Source of the DNA: Patella vulgata
Taxonomy: Eukaryota > Mollusca > Gastropoda > Patellidae
Reading direction: 5' to 3'
NCBI RefSeq assembly: GCF_932274485.2
Contig: NC_065879.2
Span: forward strand, 38,310,436-38,374,435
Length of the DNA: 64,000 bases
Numbering within the stretch: position 1 is the first letter of the stretch; the number at the start of each line of letters is the position of its first letter. Positions 35,104-46,690 of the stretch are shown piece by piece. The notes beneath the pieces were generated by a model. The model was not told the origin of the DNA, ran no database searches, and saw only the letters and a list, made by a program, of their open reading frames with translations. A program made the position numbers and the translations under genes.

Positions 35104-35350
35104 ACAGCACACTCGACACAAACCAGGTCATTTCGGGACATATGGATCAATTATTTTCAATTATTCGCTTGCGCGTAGGGGTCTTTCGCTGTGGGAGGAA
35201 CCCGGACGACCCGGAGAAAACCCGGGTGTTGGACAGGCTAGCAAACTCCTTGTCACATACGACCGGGGAATCGAAACCACGCCAGTTGACTCAATGACAG
35301 ACCTTATGATACAGCGCGCACGAGCTAACCATTCGGCCACCTATCCGCCT
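35104..35350 (-). repeat. tRNA-derived SINE, family 1
   Basis: The minus strand reads ggtggccgaatggttagctc (A-box region), then 'ggtttcgattccccgg' (B box), 'ggttttctccgg', and the tail. The two plus-strand frames at 35039-35353 are by-products. Lies inside the long-TIR element. Confidence 0.8.
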
Positions 35351-35436
35351 TAAAAAAAATAAGTCAATTAGTATTAGACACCTGTACTAGGTGTATTTAT
35401 AAACTATAAATATTGATAAAAACTTGCTTTATTTAA

Positions 35437-35782
35437 AGGCTCAATACCACTCTTATTGTAACTGAATAATATGTCCCAATCTTTATTCTGGTCAACAAAT
35501 TGTACTATTTTAGAATATTTCAATTAATTGATGATACTAATTTCATCTTAACACACCTTATTTAAAAATTTTGAAAAATTCAACATAATGGTTTGAAATG
35601 TCTAACGTAAACCTTTTCAAATGAAACTTCGATTTAAAAATATTTTCGAACCCTCTGGACAAGTAAAATAGGATGTAATGGATAATTTACACAACAGGTA
35701 GGACACTTAAACATCTAGTACATAGACAGAGATATTATTTATTTTCTGGAGCTTTCAAGCCAGCAAGAGTGTTATTGTCCCT
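35437..35782 (+). mobile_element. TTAA-flanked MITE, family B, nested in the long-TIR element
   Basis: 346 bp with TTAA at 35433-35436 and 35783-35786. The ends AGGCTCAATACCACTCTT and (inverse) AGGGACAATAACACTCTT form imperfect TIRs. The opposite arm of the host element has the intact site 'agcttaaataaagc' near 33673, proving insertion into this arm. Confidence 0.9.
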
Positions 35783-35945
35783 TTAAGCTATTAACACAAT
35801 CTTACACGCACTGCGCTAATGATAAAATGGAGAATGAAACATGGAACATGGAAGTTGGAACTTGGAACTTAGAAGTTAGAAGTCGGAACTTTGAAGTTGG
35901 AATGTCCCTACCGGTCTTCCGTAGAAATGTCATTATTTAGAGCAC

Positions 35946-35955
35946 ATATATATAT
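35946..35955 (+). promoter_or_regulatory. TATA box of SMB-GPCR 2
   Basis: A TATATATA-type box about 45-50 bp before the ATG and only about 22 bp downstream of the right end of the 2386-bp element. The shared upstream element 'gaaatgtcattat' (35924-35936) overlaps the target duplication. Confidence 0.65.
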
Positions 35956-35997
35956 GGTCAATTTTTATCATTCTACCCCATTGAAACGCGAACGGCC

Positions 35998-38900
35998 ATG
36001 GGACGCAGTGGATGCCACAAGCGTTTGTTTAGCGTGATAGGTATTGTAATTTTAAGTAGTTTGACGTTGCCGGTTACAGATGCGTCTAGTGTGCCAAATG
36101 ATGTCAGCAACTACAAACCTAAAGATGATCAACCATCATACAGATTTGCTTTTGAAGAAGCGAACGCTTCATATACAGACTTTGAATCTCAGACAATCTA
36201 CATTTATGAGTTGGTTTGTCGGCAAAGCTGTAAAAAAAGATTGAACTCGAAATATAACATTTTCTGTGAACCATGTTTTTGTGATGAATCATGTCATTAC
36301 TATGGTGACTGCTGCCCAGATTTGAAACGAATACCAGCGATGGCCGTGCGCACAAAATGTGGTTCAACAGTATTTCCGGGTAAAGGCATTTCCATCAAGA
36401 AAGTGGGTGAATGTCCCGGGGCCTACTCGGACACAAATCTCCAGAAACTTTGCAACCAAAACAGCACCGACAACTGGCGATTTACACAACTGGTCTCGGA
36501 CCTTACAACAGGTTTAGTTTACAAAAATAAATACTGTGCCCAGTGCAACGGTGTTCAAAATTGGGATACGTGGAAAGCCAACGTGGTTTGTGCATCAGGA
36601 TTGCCGATATTTACGGACACGTCATCAAAGGAACAAATATTTCGGGATATCATGGGGAAAAGTGAGTGTACTGTCAAATATATACCACCCGAGAATTCTA
36701 TAGTTCACCAATGTTCAACAACCCATGACTATGTGTCCTTTACCACATGTAACGAAACTGGTCAGTGGCTACGATTCGACGACTTGGTGAATAAAGCATG
36801 CGAAGATCTGCCGTACAACCCAGTTCGTGATTATAAGAATATATTTTGCTACATATGTAACACATACCGCACATGGGAATACATAAAGGCGGATTACATA
36901 CCCAAGGACCCTACGCCTTTCTCGGTTGCTCTGTCGTCTTTATTAGATCTTTCTGATGGAACCCCGATGGCGAATGAGGCGGCTTTGAATGAGTTGACCT
37001 GTTCAGAGCTAGAAGACCCGTATTTGGTAAGTAATAATGGTCATGTTTATTATTCCAGATAAGTAAATACTCATAGTCTGTCTCGCACACGGTACCCATT
37101 AAACCCTGTAGCTACAAGGCCCAACCTTGACTTTATAAAATCGGCCGATGCACACATAACTTAAAGGGATAATAACACTCTTGCTGGCTTGACAGCTCCA
37201 GAAGATAAATAATAGCCTTATTCTAAGTATTAGATGTTTATGTGTCTTACCTGTTGTGTAAATTATCCATTACATCCTATTTTCCTTGTTCAGAGGGTTC
37301 GAAAATATTTTTAAATCCAAGTCACATTTGAAAAGGTTTACGTTAGGCTTTTCAAATCATTTAGTTGAATTTTTCCAATTTTTTAAATTAGGTGTGTTAA
37401 CATGAAATTTGTATCATCAATTAATTGGAATATTGTAAAATAGTACAATTTGTTGACTTGAATAAAGATTGGGACATATTATTCAGTTTCAACAAGAGTG
37501 GTATTGAGCCTTTAAGCCCCAAATTAGAACTCGAATATTGAGTGCATAAAAACATAGTATGTACATATAATGGTGACATGTTCCTTATAAAGAGTGAGCT
37601 TTAATAACTATTTAGGGTGATTTTTATGGTTACTCAATACATCAGTCAGTCTTTCGGCATTTTTAACATCCCAATTTCATTATCCAGATAATACTTTGAA
37701 TTCCGATAAAAATTTTATAAATGCAGAATATGTAACACATTCTCTCACTAAACGGTTTACATTTCTAATTTTGACTGTTTTTCTTTAGTGTACTTGCAGG
37801 AACACCAGTTGTGTTAATGGCAAGAAGCTCAAGGGTGGAGAATGTGTATCTGTATTTGAAGTCACCAATTTAATTAGCTATTTGATAGTTTTAGAGGTGG
37901 AGGTACGATTCAACTCAACCGTCATTAGCTCAGACGACACCTTGAATTTTAAAGATATAATACAAAGTAACATAGCTGAATTGGTGGGTAGTTTGACATT
38001 TATGATTACAATTGTACAATATATTAGTCCGTGTAGGGAGAGTATGACCATAATCTATGGAGTGGAGTTTCCGGTTATCTTCAAAAAAGCAGTGAACATC
38101 AGAGAATTTGAAAACAGAATTTTGTCAGAATTACCAAGATGGGGTCAAATGAACATAGATATGCACTTAACCTTTTCATTTAAAGGCAAACGTTTACGTC
38201 CACAATTTACTTATATTCTCAACAGTGATCTAACTATTCCTTGTAAGAAATACAATTCCGTCAACATGTTTCATCGCATGCAAAATGAGAATATTTTGTT
38301 CACAATGTCAGAAACAGTAACTTTTCATAAAATTTATACGTGTCCATCTATAGCTCTCCATGAAACCGAAGTTATCTTTTATATTGCCAACAAAACTTTA
38401 CTGATAAGAGCGAATAACAGATTACTTAACGACTTTGAATTCCAAATAACAATGGATGGTGGTTATTTGGTGTGCGTTGATGATTACACTCAACAAGCTA
38501 TTGGTGCAGAAGCAAAGCCATGTCCCGATGCAGGAACAACTAAATTTGTTAGTTACCCAAAATCTAGCATATCAACATTGGGTCTATTGTCTGGTATCTG
38601 CACAAGTTGTTCATTGTTCTTTCTTTTCGTCACATTTCTTGTGTTCTGTCTTCTAAAGAAACACTGTACATCAACTGGAACAGGCATCATGGCGCTGACT
38701 GTAACACTCTTCATAGCCCAGGCTTTGTTTGAATTTGGAGCTGAACAGATAGAGATAAAATGGGTTTGTGAAACACTTGGAGTCCTGACTCATTTCTTTT
38801 GGTTGTCGGCCACTTTCTGGATGAACGTATGCACTAGTATACTTTTCTACAATTTGACTTACCCAATGGAGTCACGGCTTATATCCACAGGTAAGATGAT

Positions 38901-39486
38901 GTTTTACTCAATTCTCTATACATGGGGATGTCCTATGCTGATTGTTATGGTAGTGATTCTAACTTCCCATTTACAGTTTGGTAACCTGGGTTATGGAGGA
39001 TCATCCTGTTACATCACCACATCTACATGTAGAAGATTCGCATTTGCACTACCCGTAGGATTATTGATATTACTTAATATTGGCTTATTCTCTTACACGT
39101 TCATCAAACTTCGACGAGCCAAAAAGATTCAGTCAAATCAAGAAAATCAGATCGGTATGTTCGCTTGTCTGAAACTATCAGTTATCACTGGACTCACTTG
39201 GATTTTTGCTTTCCTTTATGAGGCTACGGGATATGAAGCTTTTGTTTATTTATTTACCGTTTTTGTTGGTGCCCAGGGCTTTATACTGTTTTTGGTATTT
39301 GCATGCAACAAAAGAATCTTCAAGCAGGTGAAAAGTGTGTATACTAACACCAAGACCAATGAAAGATCTGGGAATAATAAATCAAGAGCCGAAATTAAAG
39401 ACGAGACCAAAAACCTCCCAAACACACGTCCCCCATCCATGGCAGAAGTGAACGCTGTTGAAAACAATTCAACAAATAAAGGTTGA
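35998..39486 (+). CDS. Secretin/methuselah-like GPCR with SMB-like ectodomain (copy 2), 2 exons
   Basis: Exons 35998-37026 and 37789-39486 join in phase 0 at the same codon as copy 1, giving 908 aa. The signal peptide is about 1-30. The SMB-like knot cysteines are C74, C78, C90, C93, C95, C99, C105, C106. The second exon again opens CTCRNTSCVNGK. The 7TM block spans about 604-850, with the same TM3/loop-2 cysteine pair and TWGCP. The C-terminal tail diverges from copy 1 after the 'NTKTN' segment. The start codon lies in the same 'acggccATGg' context as copy 1. The intron holds a family B MITE that is absent from the copy 1 intron. It looks intact, but its upstream promoter has been pushed 2.4 kb away, so expression may differ from copy 1. 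Ligand unknown. Confidence 0.9.
37165..37511 (-). mobile_element. TTAA-flanked MITE, family B, in GPCR-2 intron
   Basis: 347 bp with TTAA at 37161-37164 and 37512-37515. It is the reverse-oriented sibling of 35437-35782 with scattered differences. It does not disturb the splice sites at 37027 and 37788. Confidence 0.9.
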
Positions 39487-40920
39487 AGTTCCCTCAAACA
39501 TTGCCTACAAAAGTTTTGTGACGGAGGTGTTGAATTGAAAAGAAGAAATTGGTGGTGGTCAACAGGTATCTTAAGACGACGGATGAATTTTGCGTCGCTC
39601 ATTAGAAATTGGGTGGACGTATTCCTACTTAGATCATTTTGAGGTTAACGTAGGGTCTTTGTTTAATTTTGTTTAGGTTAATCCCATTAGTGTTTCTTGA
39701 AAATATTTATATAATCTGACGTATCAAGCGTTATTATTCGTACTGAATTGATATTTGAAACATCACAATTAAAGGTAGTACTTTATATTTAAATATTTTG
39801 AAAATGTGTTTATGTTGTTGTTATATTTGAAATAAATGTACCAATTTAATCTGCCTTGTACTGCATATACATTAATAGTGATACTGATAGTAGTCTTGTT
39901 TGTACCATATTGCGCACAAGGTTTGTGTAGGCAATGAAGCCTAATTTGTACCACTGGCTCGTGTAAAAAGGAAACTCACTTTCATTGACCCTCCTTTACA
40001 CACTTGCCGAAAATCAACCGGTCGTAATACTCACTACTTCTGAAATTTGTTATAAATTTGAGTCTACTATTTTGTTAAAGGTCTAACCATATGTCGAAAC
40101 GATTGGTAAGTATACTACGACCGACTGACTGAAAGTAAGGTCAATCTCCAGATCGTGACCCTGTATTCAAACTCACCGAAAGTTACAACATAAACCTCTT
40201 GTCTTGAGATTAACAATGTAATTACTTAATCGTTTTGTTCTGGAAACAGGTTTGTTAGAATGACAATGATCTTAGAGAGCAGACAAGTAAAGATTTGTTG
40301 GCATTGTAGAAACCACCATGACTCGATCAACTTTATTTGAATAAATCCCACCCAACAGTGTGCTTGATTGTGGACGACCACGAACATTGAACCTAAGGTG
40401 CGAGTTTGCTTGTCGTTGGGGGGGGGGGGGGGGTATCGACGATGAAAAAGGAGTCAGTCCCAAATTTACAATTAAACGCAATAGGTAAGGCGAGAAATTA
40501 ATTGTAAATCATTAATGGCGCGCTTCGGTTAGCAATCATCATCATATTGTATAAAATTTGTAAATTTATATACGAACGAAGACAAGAATATGTTGCAATC
40601 AATACTATTGCCAACCCACTGCTAACATCAAATATGTATTATGTGAATGAATTATTAAAAATAAATCGTGCCTTGCTTATCGTGGCAGTATACATATTTG
40701 CTGAAATTTACAATGGAATGTCATCACAATGTAAAATTTTACAAATGAATTTAACGCATCAAACTTTATCATATGACAATCGTGGAAAACATGATTAAGC
40801 AATACGAATATGATAAATGATCAGAAAAAAAATCCTTGACCATCTCGGTAGTAGTAACCTTCTGCACTATTATGGCAATACAACATCAACGCTATGGTAG
40901 CTGATTGGTATCATGTCTTG
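39487..40920. other. GPCR-2 3' flank
   Basis: 3' UTR to about 39860, then AT-rich sequence with no gene. A poly-G run lies at 40419-40433. The 40547-40798 frame has no recognisable features. Confidence 0.45.
39831..39836 (+). terminator. Poly(A) signal of SMB-GPCR 2
   Basis: AATAAA about 345 bp after the stop. The surrounding block is shared with GPCR-1 at 29904. Confidence 0.65.
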
Positions 40921-40924
40921 ATGT

Positions 40925-41340
40925 CGCTCTTCAAAGAGCGACAACCCGACATCACGACAACCCAAAAATACATTTTCTCCGGACACCACGACATTAAAAA
41001 TGTCGTAATGTTGCCCAAAAATGTCGTATTGTCGGGTTAAAATGTTGTAATGGCGGTTGTCGGCCATGCTCTCCTCAATATACAGTATGATTATGTACAC
41101 CGGTCCTGGTTACTCCCTGTCGATAGTGCAGGACGAAGGGCCTGGCAATGAACAATGCCTAGTTGTGTAGATGGGACAAAAACACAAACTCCCGCGTACA
41201 CATTGGCGTGCACATAAACTAACCTTTCACAGTTGAAATTTGATAAAGAAATGCCACTGCCCATTGAAAATTTCCATTATAGCACTCTCCATAGCGTATG
41301 ACTATCTTCAATAGTCCGATTGGTGCAGAAAAGTAGGAAA
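40925..41340 (+). repeat. Inverse partner of the 34.55-34.91 kb repeat, with CGACAT-rich core
   Basis: Bases 40935-41060 are built from 'acccgacat', 'cgacattaaaaatgtcg' and 'aatgtcgtattgtcgggtt', followed by 'gtacataatcat' inverse and the SINE family 2 body to 41340. The same order, inverted, is at 34546-34910. Confidence 0.6.
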
Positions 41341-41610
41341 ATGAAATGAAATGGGGCTTAACGCCCAAATGTTCTGCTCCGTCTGGAATAATGAAGACGG
41401 GCATACGCTATACAGTGTGCTATGAGGGAAACTTTACCGGATAGCGGCGCTACGGCCTACTCTTCTATTGAATTCCAACTGTCTGGGGATCTTTTACATG
41501 CACGCCAACATGTACATAGAACGTCAGTTTTCGTCCCATCCGAACAACTATACGTTATCCCATACCAGGCCCTCCGTCCTGCCCCCCTGTCAAAGAGGAA
41601 TCATGAAAGG
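41341..41610 (-). repeat. SINE family 2 copy
   Basis: The plus strand begins 'gaaatgaaatggggcttaac' and runs through 'ataatgaagacgggcatacg' to 'ccaggccctccgtcctg'. It abuts the oppositely oriented copy ending at 41340, making a tail-to-tail pair. Confidence 0.75.
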
Positions 41611-42148
41611 TGGCATCCGTCCTGCACGACAATCGCGATTTTACGTACAATCAGGGGCCATAATTCAGGAAGGTACGATCCGATGTGCGCAATTATCGAA
41701 AGGTATCAAGATCTTTGGGTTATAAACATGCATTTCGGTTACAAAACCATTAGAGAACTTTAGAGTTGCTTAACTCACGGGCTGGAGAAGCAGAAAAACG
41801 CATTTGCGTAGTTAAATTTTCAAAATCTTCTCCGGGAGGCCGAAACCCCCATACTCCAAGTCGATTGATTTGTTGTTGGGAAGTCAGGTCAGCCACTGAC
41901 ATAGCAGGAACACGTGTTTGCAGCAGTTAAATTTTCTCCCGACGATTGATTGGTTGATTGGAATTCAAGTCAGCCATCTTAATTAGGCTTTATTATCGCA
42001 GAAGACCGGCGCCGCAGTCTGTAACCCGAAATGTTTGGGGGCATTTCCGATTCTGCCCGTCTAACTGTCATCGAGCCCGTACGCCTGAAATAAGAAACCT
42101 TCCATCCCTTGCTATCTTTGCAAATTCGCTAACAGATTAGATATCATC

Positions 42149-42451
42149 GTGCCACCATATTATTATCTAGGGAAAAGAAAATTACAAATAATCCACTGTA
42201 AACCAAGATTATGCTGCTCAAATTTACAAGGCCATAAATTCCTCAGACAAGTCAATGATAGCCTTGCTTGTCTCTGTGGTCAAACATTCGAAGATACCGA
42301 ACACTATTTACTCGTATGCCCCTTACATTCAGATGCAAGTAATCAGACAACCCATAACCTTCAACATAATCGTAAAACAACCAGTTGTCTGTTGTATGGG
42401 TCAACAAAATTTAGTCCTGAGATAAACACACTTATTTTTCAAGAAGTCTAA
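42149..42451 (+). pseudogene. LINE ORF2 C-terminal fragment
   Basis: The 100-codon frame reads KLQIIHCKPRLCCSNL and then CLCGQTFEDTEHYLLVCPLH, the Cys-rich C-terminal tail typical of CR1/L2/I-like non-LTR retrotransposon ORF2 (C-x-CG...E..HyLl.CP). No upstream reverse transcriptase is present, so it is a 5'-truncated dead copy. Confidence 0.75.
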
Positions 42452-42551
42452 CAATTTAATCTTTTATCAAAAAGAAATCTCCATAAAAAAACCTCTTAAG
42501 TTATTTCAAGCCCTGCACACTGTACAATCATCTAAGTCTCTAATATTATCC

Positions 42552-42604
42552 ATTATGTATGTATGTATGTATGTATGTATGTATGTATGTATGTATGTAT
42601 GTAC
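42552..42604 (+). repeat. (TATG)n microsatellite
   Basis: About thirteen tetranucleotide units. It creates the repeated YIHT frame on the minus strand. Confidence 0.95.
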
Positions 42605-42617
42605 ATGTATCTAAATC

Positions 42618-42800
42618 AGTGGAATGAAATAAAATGGGGATTAACGTACTACTTTTCTGCTCCGACTGGACCAATGAAGACGGACATACGCCATACAGTG
42701 TGCCATGAGAGAAATTTTTCCCGGGTAGCGGCACTATGACCTACTCTTATATCGAATTCCAACTGCCAAGGGATCTTTTACGTGCATGCCAATGTATACA
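42618..42800 (-). repeat. SINE family 2 copy, well preserved 3' part
   Basis: The plus strand reads 'ggaatgaaataaaatgggga', 'tctgctccgactggaccaat', 'cgccatacagtgtgccatga', 'ctcttatatcgaattccaac', 'gggatcttttacgtgcatgc'. It forms the left end of the tandem duplication at 42721-43204. Confidence 0.8.
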
Positions 42801-43204
42801 TAGTAGGGGAGCTAGCTGACTGTTGTTCCTCAACTCGCGGACAAAATTGGCACTATGCCTAACGGAGACACCATGATGGCCGATGATCAGAATGGGAATT
42901 CTTAAGTTGCACGTCCCCTGCGTTTAGGGGCTGTACAGCCCCGAAATCGCATACAGTGTGAGGGAAATTTTGCCCGGGTAGCGGCACTATGGCCTACTCT
43001 TATATCGAATTCCAACTGCCAAGGGATCTTTTACGTGCATGCCAATGTATACATAGTAGAGGAGCTAGCTGACTGTTGTTCCTCAACTCGCGGACAAAAT
43101 TGGCACTATGCCTAACGGAGACACCATGATGGCCGATGATCAGAATGGGAATTTTTAAGTTGCACATCCCCTGTGTTTAGGGGCTGTACGTCCCCGAAAT
43201 CGCA
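42721..43204 (+). repeat. Two-copy tandem duplication, about 230 bp each
   Basis: 42721-42952 and 42973-43204 match almost base for base (differences such as tagggg/tagagg, attctt/attttt, cacgtc/cacatc). Each starts inside the SINE body and ends 'ccccgaaatcgca'. Confidence 0.9.
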
Positions 43205-44309
43205 GAAAAAGTCGATTTAATTCAAATTTAATCTTCACTACATATCGTTTACGTTGCTAAGGCAAACTTAAAAGTGCCCTTCAGAACAAAAAATTACCTG
43301 GCTTCTGGCTTCAGAACGTCCCCTAGTGACCCGAGTACGTAGGTTTATTTCAAATATTACGGACAACTTTGATTCCTTTTTCAGCTGATAGGGTTTTTCT
43401 TTTTTTGTTCTAGACAATATTTATTTACAGACACTGGATTGGAGAACAGGCAGAAGCCTATAGACCCCCTTTGGTATGGTCCCAAAGTAAATAAAACACA
43501 ACTTCAGAACCAATAATCCCCTGGATTCCTAGTCCAGAACGGGTTCCAAACATTATAAAATCCCGGTAGAACTAGTAGAAGACTGGTTTGTTTCAATTGT
43601 GGCTGACAAAATTCTCCTTTCTTGTGAATGGTGCCACAGTTGACCTATAAATAAAAAGTGCCCTTCAGAAGAGAATATCACCTGGTTTCTGTACTTCTTC
43701 ACGGACAACTTTGATTACTGTTTCAGTTCATAGGGTATGTTCCCAAAAAACACCACGTCAGAACACAGAAGCCTCTGGGTTCTTCCTGCAGATGAGGAAT
43801 TTTTGCAGGTTCCTCTAGGTACATTCCTATAGAAGGTCTAATGGAAGAACAGAAAGACCAACAAACAAAAGGAACAGAAGTTTCAAATATTTGATAAAAA
43901 CCGAATCATTACAATAGAATTTCAAGTATTTGCTTAAAAGACAATATTGGTGTCAGTTATTATCACATATGGTTAAACGCGTCCCAAATATAATTTTAAC
44001 AGAGAGATTATTGCTACGATAGATACGTAACGAAGATTTCCAAAAACGGAAGTGACGAAAGCAGAAGTAAAACACGAGTTTGGTTTTTAGAAAATACTTG
44101 AAATTCTATTCATATCGTTTGGTTTTCAGCAAAAAGTTGGAGTTCTACTCATATCATTTAGTGTTAAAGGACAATATTGGTGTCAGCCATTTTCACATAT
44201 GTGATAGAACTCGTTAAACACGTTCCAAACATAATTTTAACATAGATCATTGACAGTTGGAATTGGATATAAGAGTAGGCCGTAGCGCCGCTGTCCGGGC
44301 CTACTCTTA

Positions 44310-44550
44310 TATCGAATTCCAACTGCCAAGGGATCTTTTACGTGCATTCCAATGTATACACAGGACCTCGGTTTTTCGTCTCATCCGAAAGACTAGACAG
44401 CTGTCCTTGTCAGGCCCTCCGTTCTGCACCACTAACAAGGGGAAACCACGTCGGAAAATCCAGATGAACTTTCTCGGCCAATGCAGGGATCTAACACCCG
44501 ACCTCCAGGCTAGCGAGCCAGCGTCTTAACCACCCAGCCACCGTGGCTCC
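44310..44550 (-). repeat. SINE family 2 with best tRNA-like head
   Basis: Minus strand: gagccacggtggctgggtgg..., then 'tagcctggaggtcgggtgtt' as the degenerate B-box region, then the standard body. The immediately preceding 44260-44320 carries an inverted duplicate of the 'gaattcgatataagagtagg' segment. Confidence 0.8.
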
Positions 44551-44641
44551 CAACTAGTTTAAAAAAGTTCCAAATATAATTTTAACACAGATCATTTCTA
44601 CGATAGGAAAACACGAGTTATCCTTCTATATAACTGACTGT

Positions 44642-45264
44642 TGTAACGACCGATAACGGGTACACGGGCAACTTTTTGTGACAAAGTACTTTACAACTTT
44701 CATCAAATTGAACGACCATTTAGGTGCATAGAACTTATTGACCTAAGATATTTTTTTGATAATATATTATATTGACTTTTCAACTCTGTATATACTTCTG
44801 TTAAGGCACGAACTGGCTATGATCTAATTAAACATGTAACTAATCCTATATGCCCACTTACAAACTACATATGATCTGTGTACAAGCTCTTCATGACTTC
44901 AAAGGAATACGCACTGGTCAGTAAGCATACCATGAAGTGATAAAGAGACAATTGCATGCATGAGTCTTATCTATTGTTGGAGTTTATATAAGCAGGAGTT
45001 TGGAGACGTCTAAAAGAGCAGGAGAGACGAACAGAGACGAGCAGAGAGACCGGCATATGGACTCGCCCGAGTTTAGCCGCTGCGGCAGAGGGGCGGAATG
45101 GTAGATTTAATATAGTTATGTACCTCCCTGGTGTGTTCCTGTCGTAGTCTAGTTCCTGTATATTAGTTTAAGTTTCTGTATTGTTTTGTATGTAGATGTG
45201 TTATATTCTGTTCCGATGTAAATAAACCCTAAACTGAACTCTGTTATCACTAAAATAGTGTTAC
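44642..45264 (+). mobile_element. Probable solo LTR (Gypsy-like)
   Basis: About 620 bp beginning TGTAAC and ending GTTACA, with a TATATAAG box at 44985-44992 and AATAAA at 45221-45226 in the order expected of U3-R-U5. No internal coding region or second LTR is nearby. No clear target duplication was found, so the limits are tentative. The age cannot be judged from one copy. Confidence 0.5.
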
Positions 45265-45592
45265 ATTTCTGCTCACTGATAATTCCTTCGAAGACCAAGA
45301 GTTGTTATAGAGAGGATATCTGATAATTAAAAAAAAAATTAATTAAATGTCACTAAATAAGAGAAAACGAGGAAAATTGAAATAACCCGTATATTCCCTT
45401 GTTTTTATTCACTCTATACTTAATACAAACATGGTAATGCACGGCCCTTTTCTATTTTTCTTTTTATTTTTTTCATTTTCTCTTAACTAGTGACAGTCAA
45501 TTCTTTTTATAAATTGTCAGATATCCTCTCACAGTTTCATATAACAACTTTTGGTCTTCGAAGGAATTATCAGTTAGCAGTAATTCGCCCTT
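45265..45592. mobile_element. Small foldback element next to the LTR
   Basis: Arms of about 100 bp: 'actgataattccttcgaaga', 'gaggatatctga', 'tgtcacta', 'aagagaaaa' at 45276-45370 and their inverse at 45592-45475, around a short spacer. Confidence 0.65.
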
Positions 45593-45689
45593 GTACCTGT
45601 TATCGCTCGTTACTTCAGTCAGTTATATGGCCACAGATCACTAAATATTTCCCCATTGACTTAATGTTTATTCTCGTATCTTAGACCGG

Positions 45690-46030
45690 CTCTAACTTTT
45701 TCCCAAATTTTCGTTGGGTAGAACGTTTTCTGCCACAGATGGAGCAAAAGCATGTATGAGGTTCACCATGAAAAACTTGAGATACACAAGCTGGAAGTAG
45801 AGACAAGTAAACATGCAATTTTCGACCCTACATTTCAATCTAACCTAACCAACCTCTCAACTCTTGTATCCTTCCGCCTCAAAATCAGGAATATTCACCA
45901 AGCCTAGCAGAAAATGTATTTTCAAACCCTTTTCTTCGATTCTACACCAAAAAGTCAACAAAAATCGCCATGCAAAAGGGGGAAAAAGGGAAAGGGAGAG
46001 AAAGACTAAAAATAACTTTCGCCCTACATA
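45690..46030 (+). repeat. Dispersed repeat family E, copy 1
   Basis: Shares 'ttttcccaaattttcg.tgggt', 'gagatacacaagctggaagt', 'cttcttcgatt' and the closing purine-rich 'gaaagggagaga' stretch with 61165-61560. Confidence 0.65.
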
Positions 46031-46326
46031 GAAATATTTGGTGGTCTGTGTCGATATAGAAGGATAACTCGTGTTTTCCTTTTTCTATTGTCACCGCCGT
46101 TTCTTGAAATCTTCGTTACGCATCTATCGTAGTAATGATCTATGTTTTAAAATTACTTTGGGACCATACCCAAAATTGTCCGTCGTATTTGAAATAGCCC
46201 TCTATATCGGGGTCACTAGGGGGCGTGCAGAAACCAGGTGATATTCTCTTCTGAAGGGCACTTTTATTTATAGGTCACTTGTGGCACCATGCTCACGACG
46301 AAGAATTTTGTCCGCCATACTTGAAA

Positions 46327-46430
46327 CAAATCAGTCTTCTACCGGAATTTCAGCTTGAAACAGGTTCTTGAGTAATAACAAATCAGTCTTCTACCGGAAT
46401 TTCAGCTTGAAACAGGTTCTTGAGTAATAA
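46327..46430 (+). repeat. Perfect 52-bp tandem duplication
   Basis: Two identical head-to-tail copies beginning 'caaatcagtcttctaccgga', within the right arm of the large foldback. Confidence 0.9.
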
Positions 46431-46604
46431 CCCAGGGGATTTTTTGTTCTGAAGTGGTGTTTTATTACTTTGGAACCATACCCTATTAGCTGAAAAAGGA
46501 ATCAAAGTTGTCCGACATATTTGAAATAAATCTACGTACTTGGGTCACTAGGGGGCGTTCTGAAGCCAGAAGCCAGGGGATTTTTTGTTCTGAAGGGCAT
46601 AGGC

Positions 46605-46690
46605 GTACGAGCTGTGGGGGCTTTACGGGCGGCCCCAATCGAATTTGGCCTCCGGGCAAAGCCGGGTATTCTGCTAGTAGTTAATAAAGC
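46605..46690 (-). repeat. LINE 3'-end-like fragment
   Basis: The minus strand has 'actagcagaatacccggctt' followed by 'tgcccggagg', the same type of end as at 23241-23270. Confidence 0.5.

Larger units (their letters stand above)
33538..35923. mobile_element. 2386-bp long-TIR transposon inserted at the GPCR-2 promoter
   Basis: The inverted arms (33538-33735 and about 35388-35923 minus a nested MITE) share TACGaAAGACnnGTAGGGA, 'cttcaaagttccgacttcta' and 'ttttatcaatatttatagtt'. Flanking direct GAAATG at 33532-33537 and 35924-35929 is the target duplication. GPCR-1 keeps the uninterrupted target (ggtgaaatgtcattat at about 26130). The interior holds SINE pieces and a second copy of the terminal motif starting at 33745, but no transposase frame. 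The minus frames at 33437-33887 arise from the arms. Confidence 0.85.
32440..39880 (+). repeat. Tandem gene-duplication unit 2 (interrupted by later insertions)
   Basis: Homologous to 25460-29950. It is longer because of the 2386-bp element at 33538-35923 (with its own nested MITE) and the 347-bp MITE in the intron (37165-37511). Removing them restores collinearity. Confidence 0.8.
43262..46605. repeat. Large foldback region, arms 43262-44633 and 46047-46605
   Basis: The left arm 'aaagtgcccttcagaac', 'aacgtcccctagtgaccc', 'ttgattcctttttcagct' is mirrored at 46600-46480. 'cataaataaaa'-type, 'ccggtagaa...gaagactg' and 'aacacgagttatccttctat' follow in mirrored order to 46047. The left arm is longer because of internal repetition and a SINE (44310-44550). 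The interior holds the probable LTR and a smaller foldback (45265-45372 / 45468-45592). No coding frame is credible. Confidence 0.75.

Noticed and set aside
42546-42734. Minus-strand frame with YIHT repeats
   Set aside because: Produced by the (TATG)n microsatellite and a SINE.
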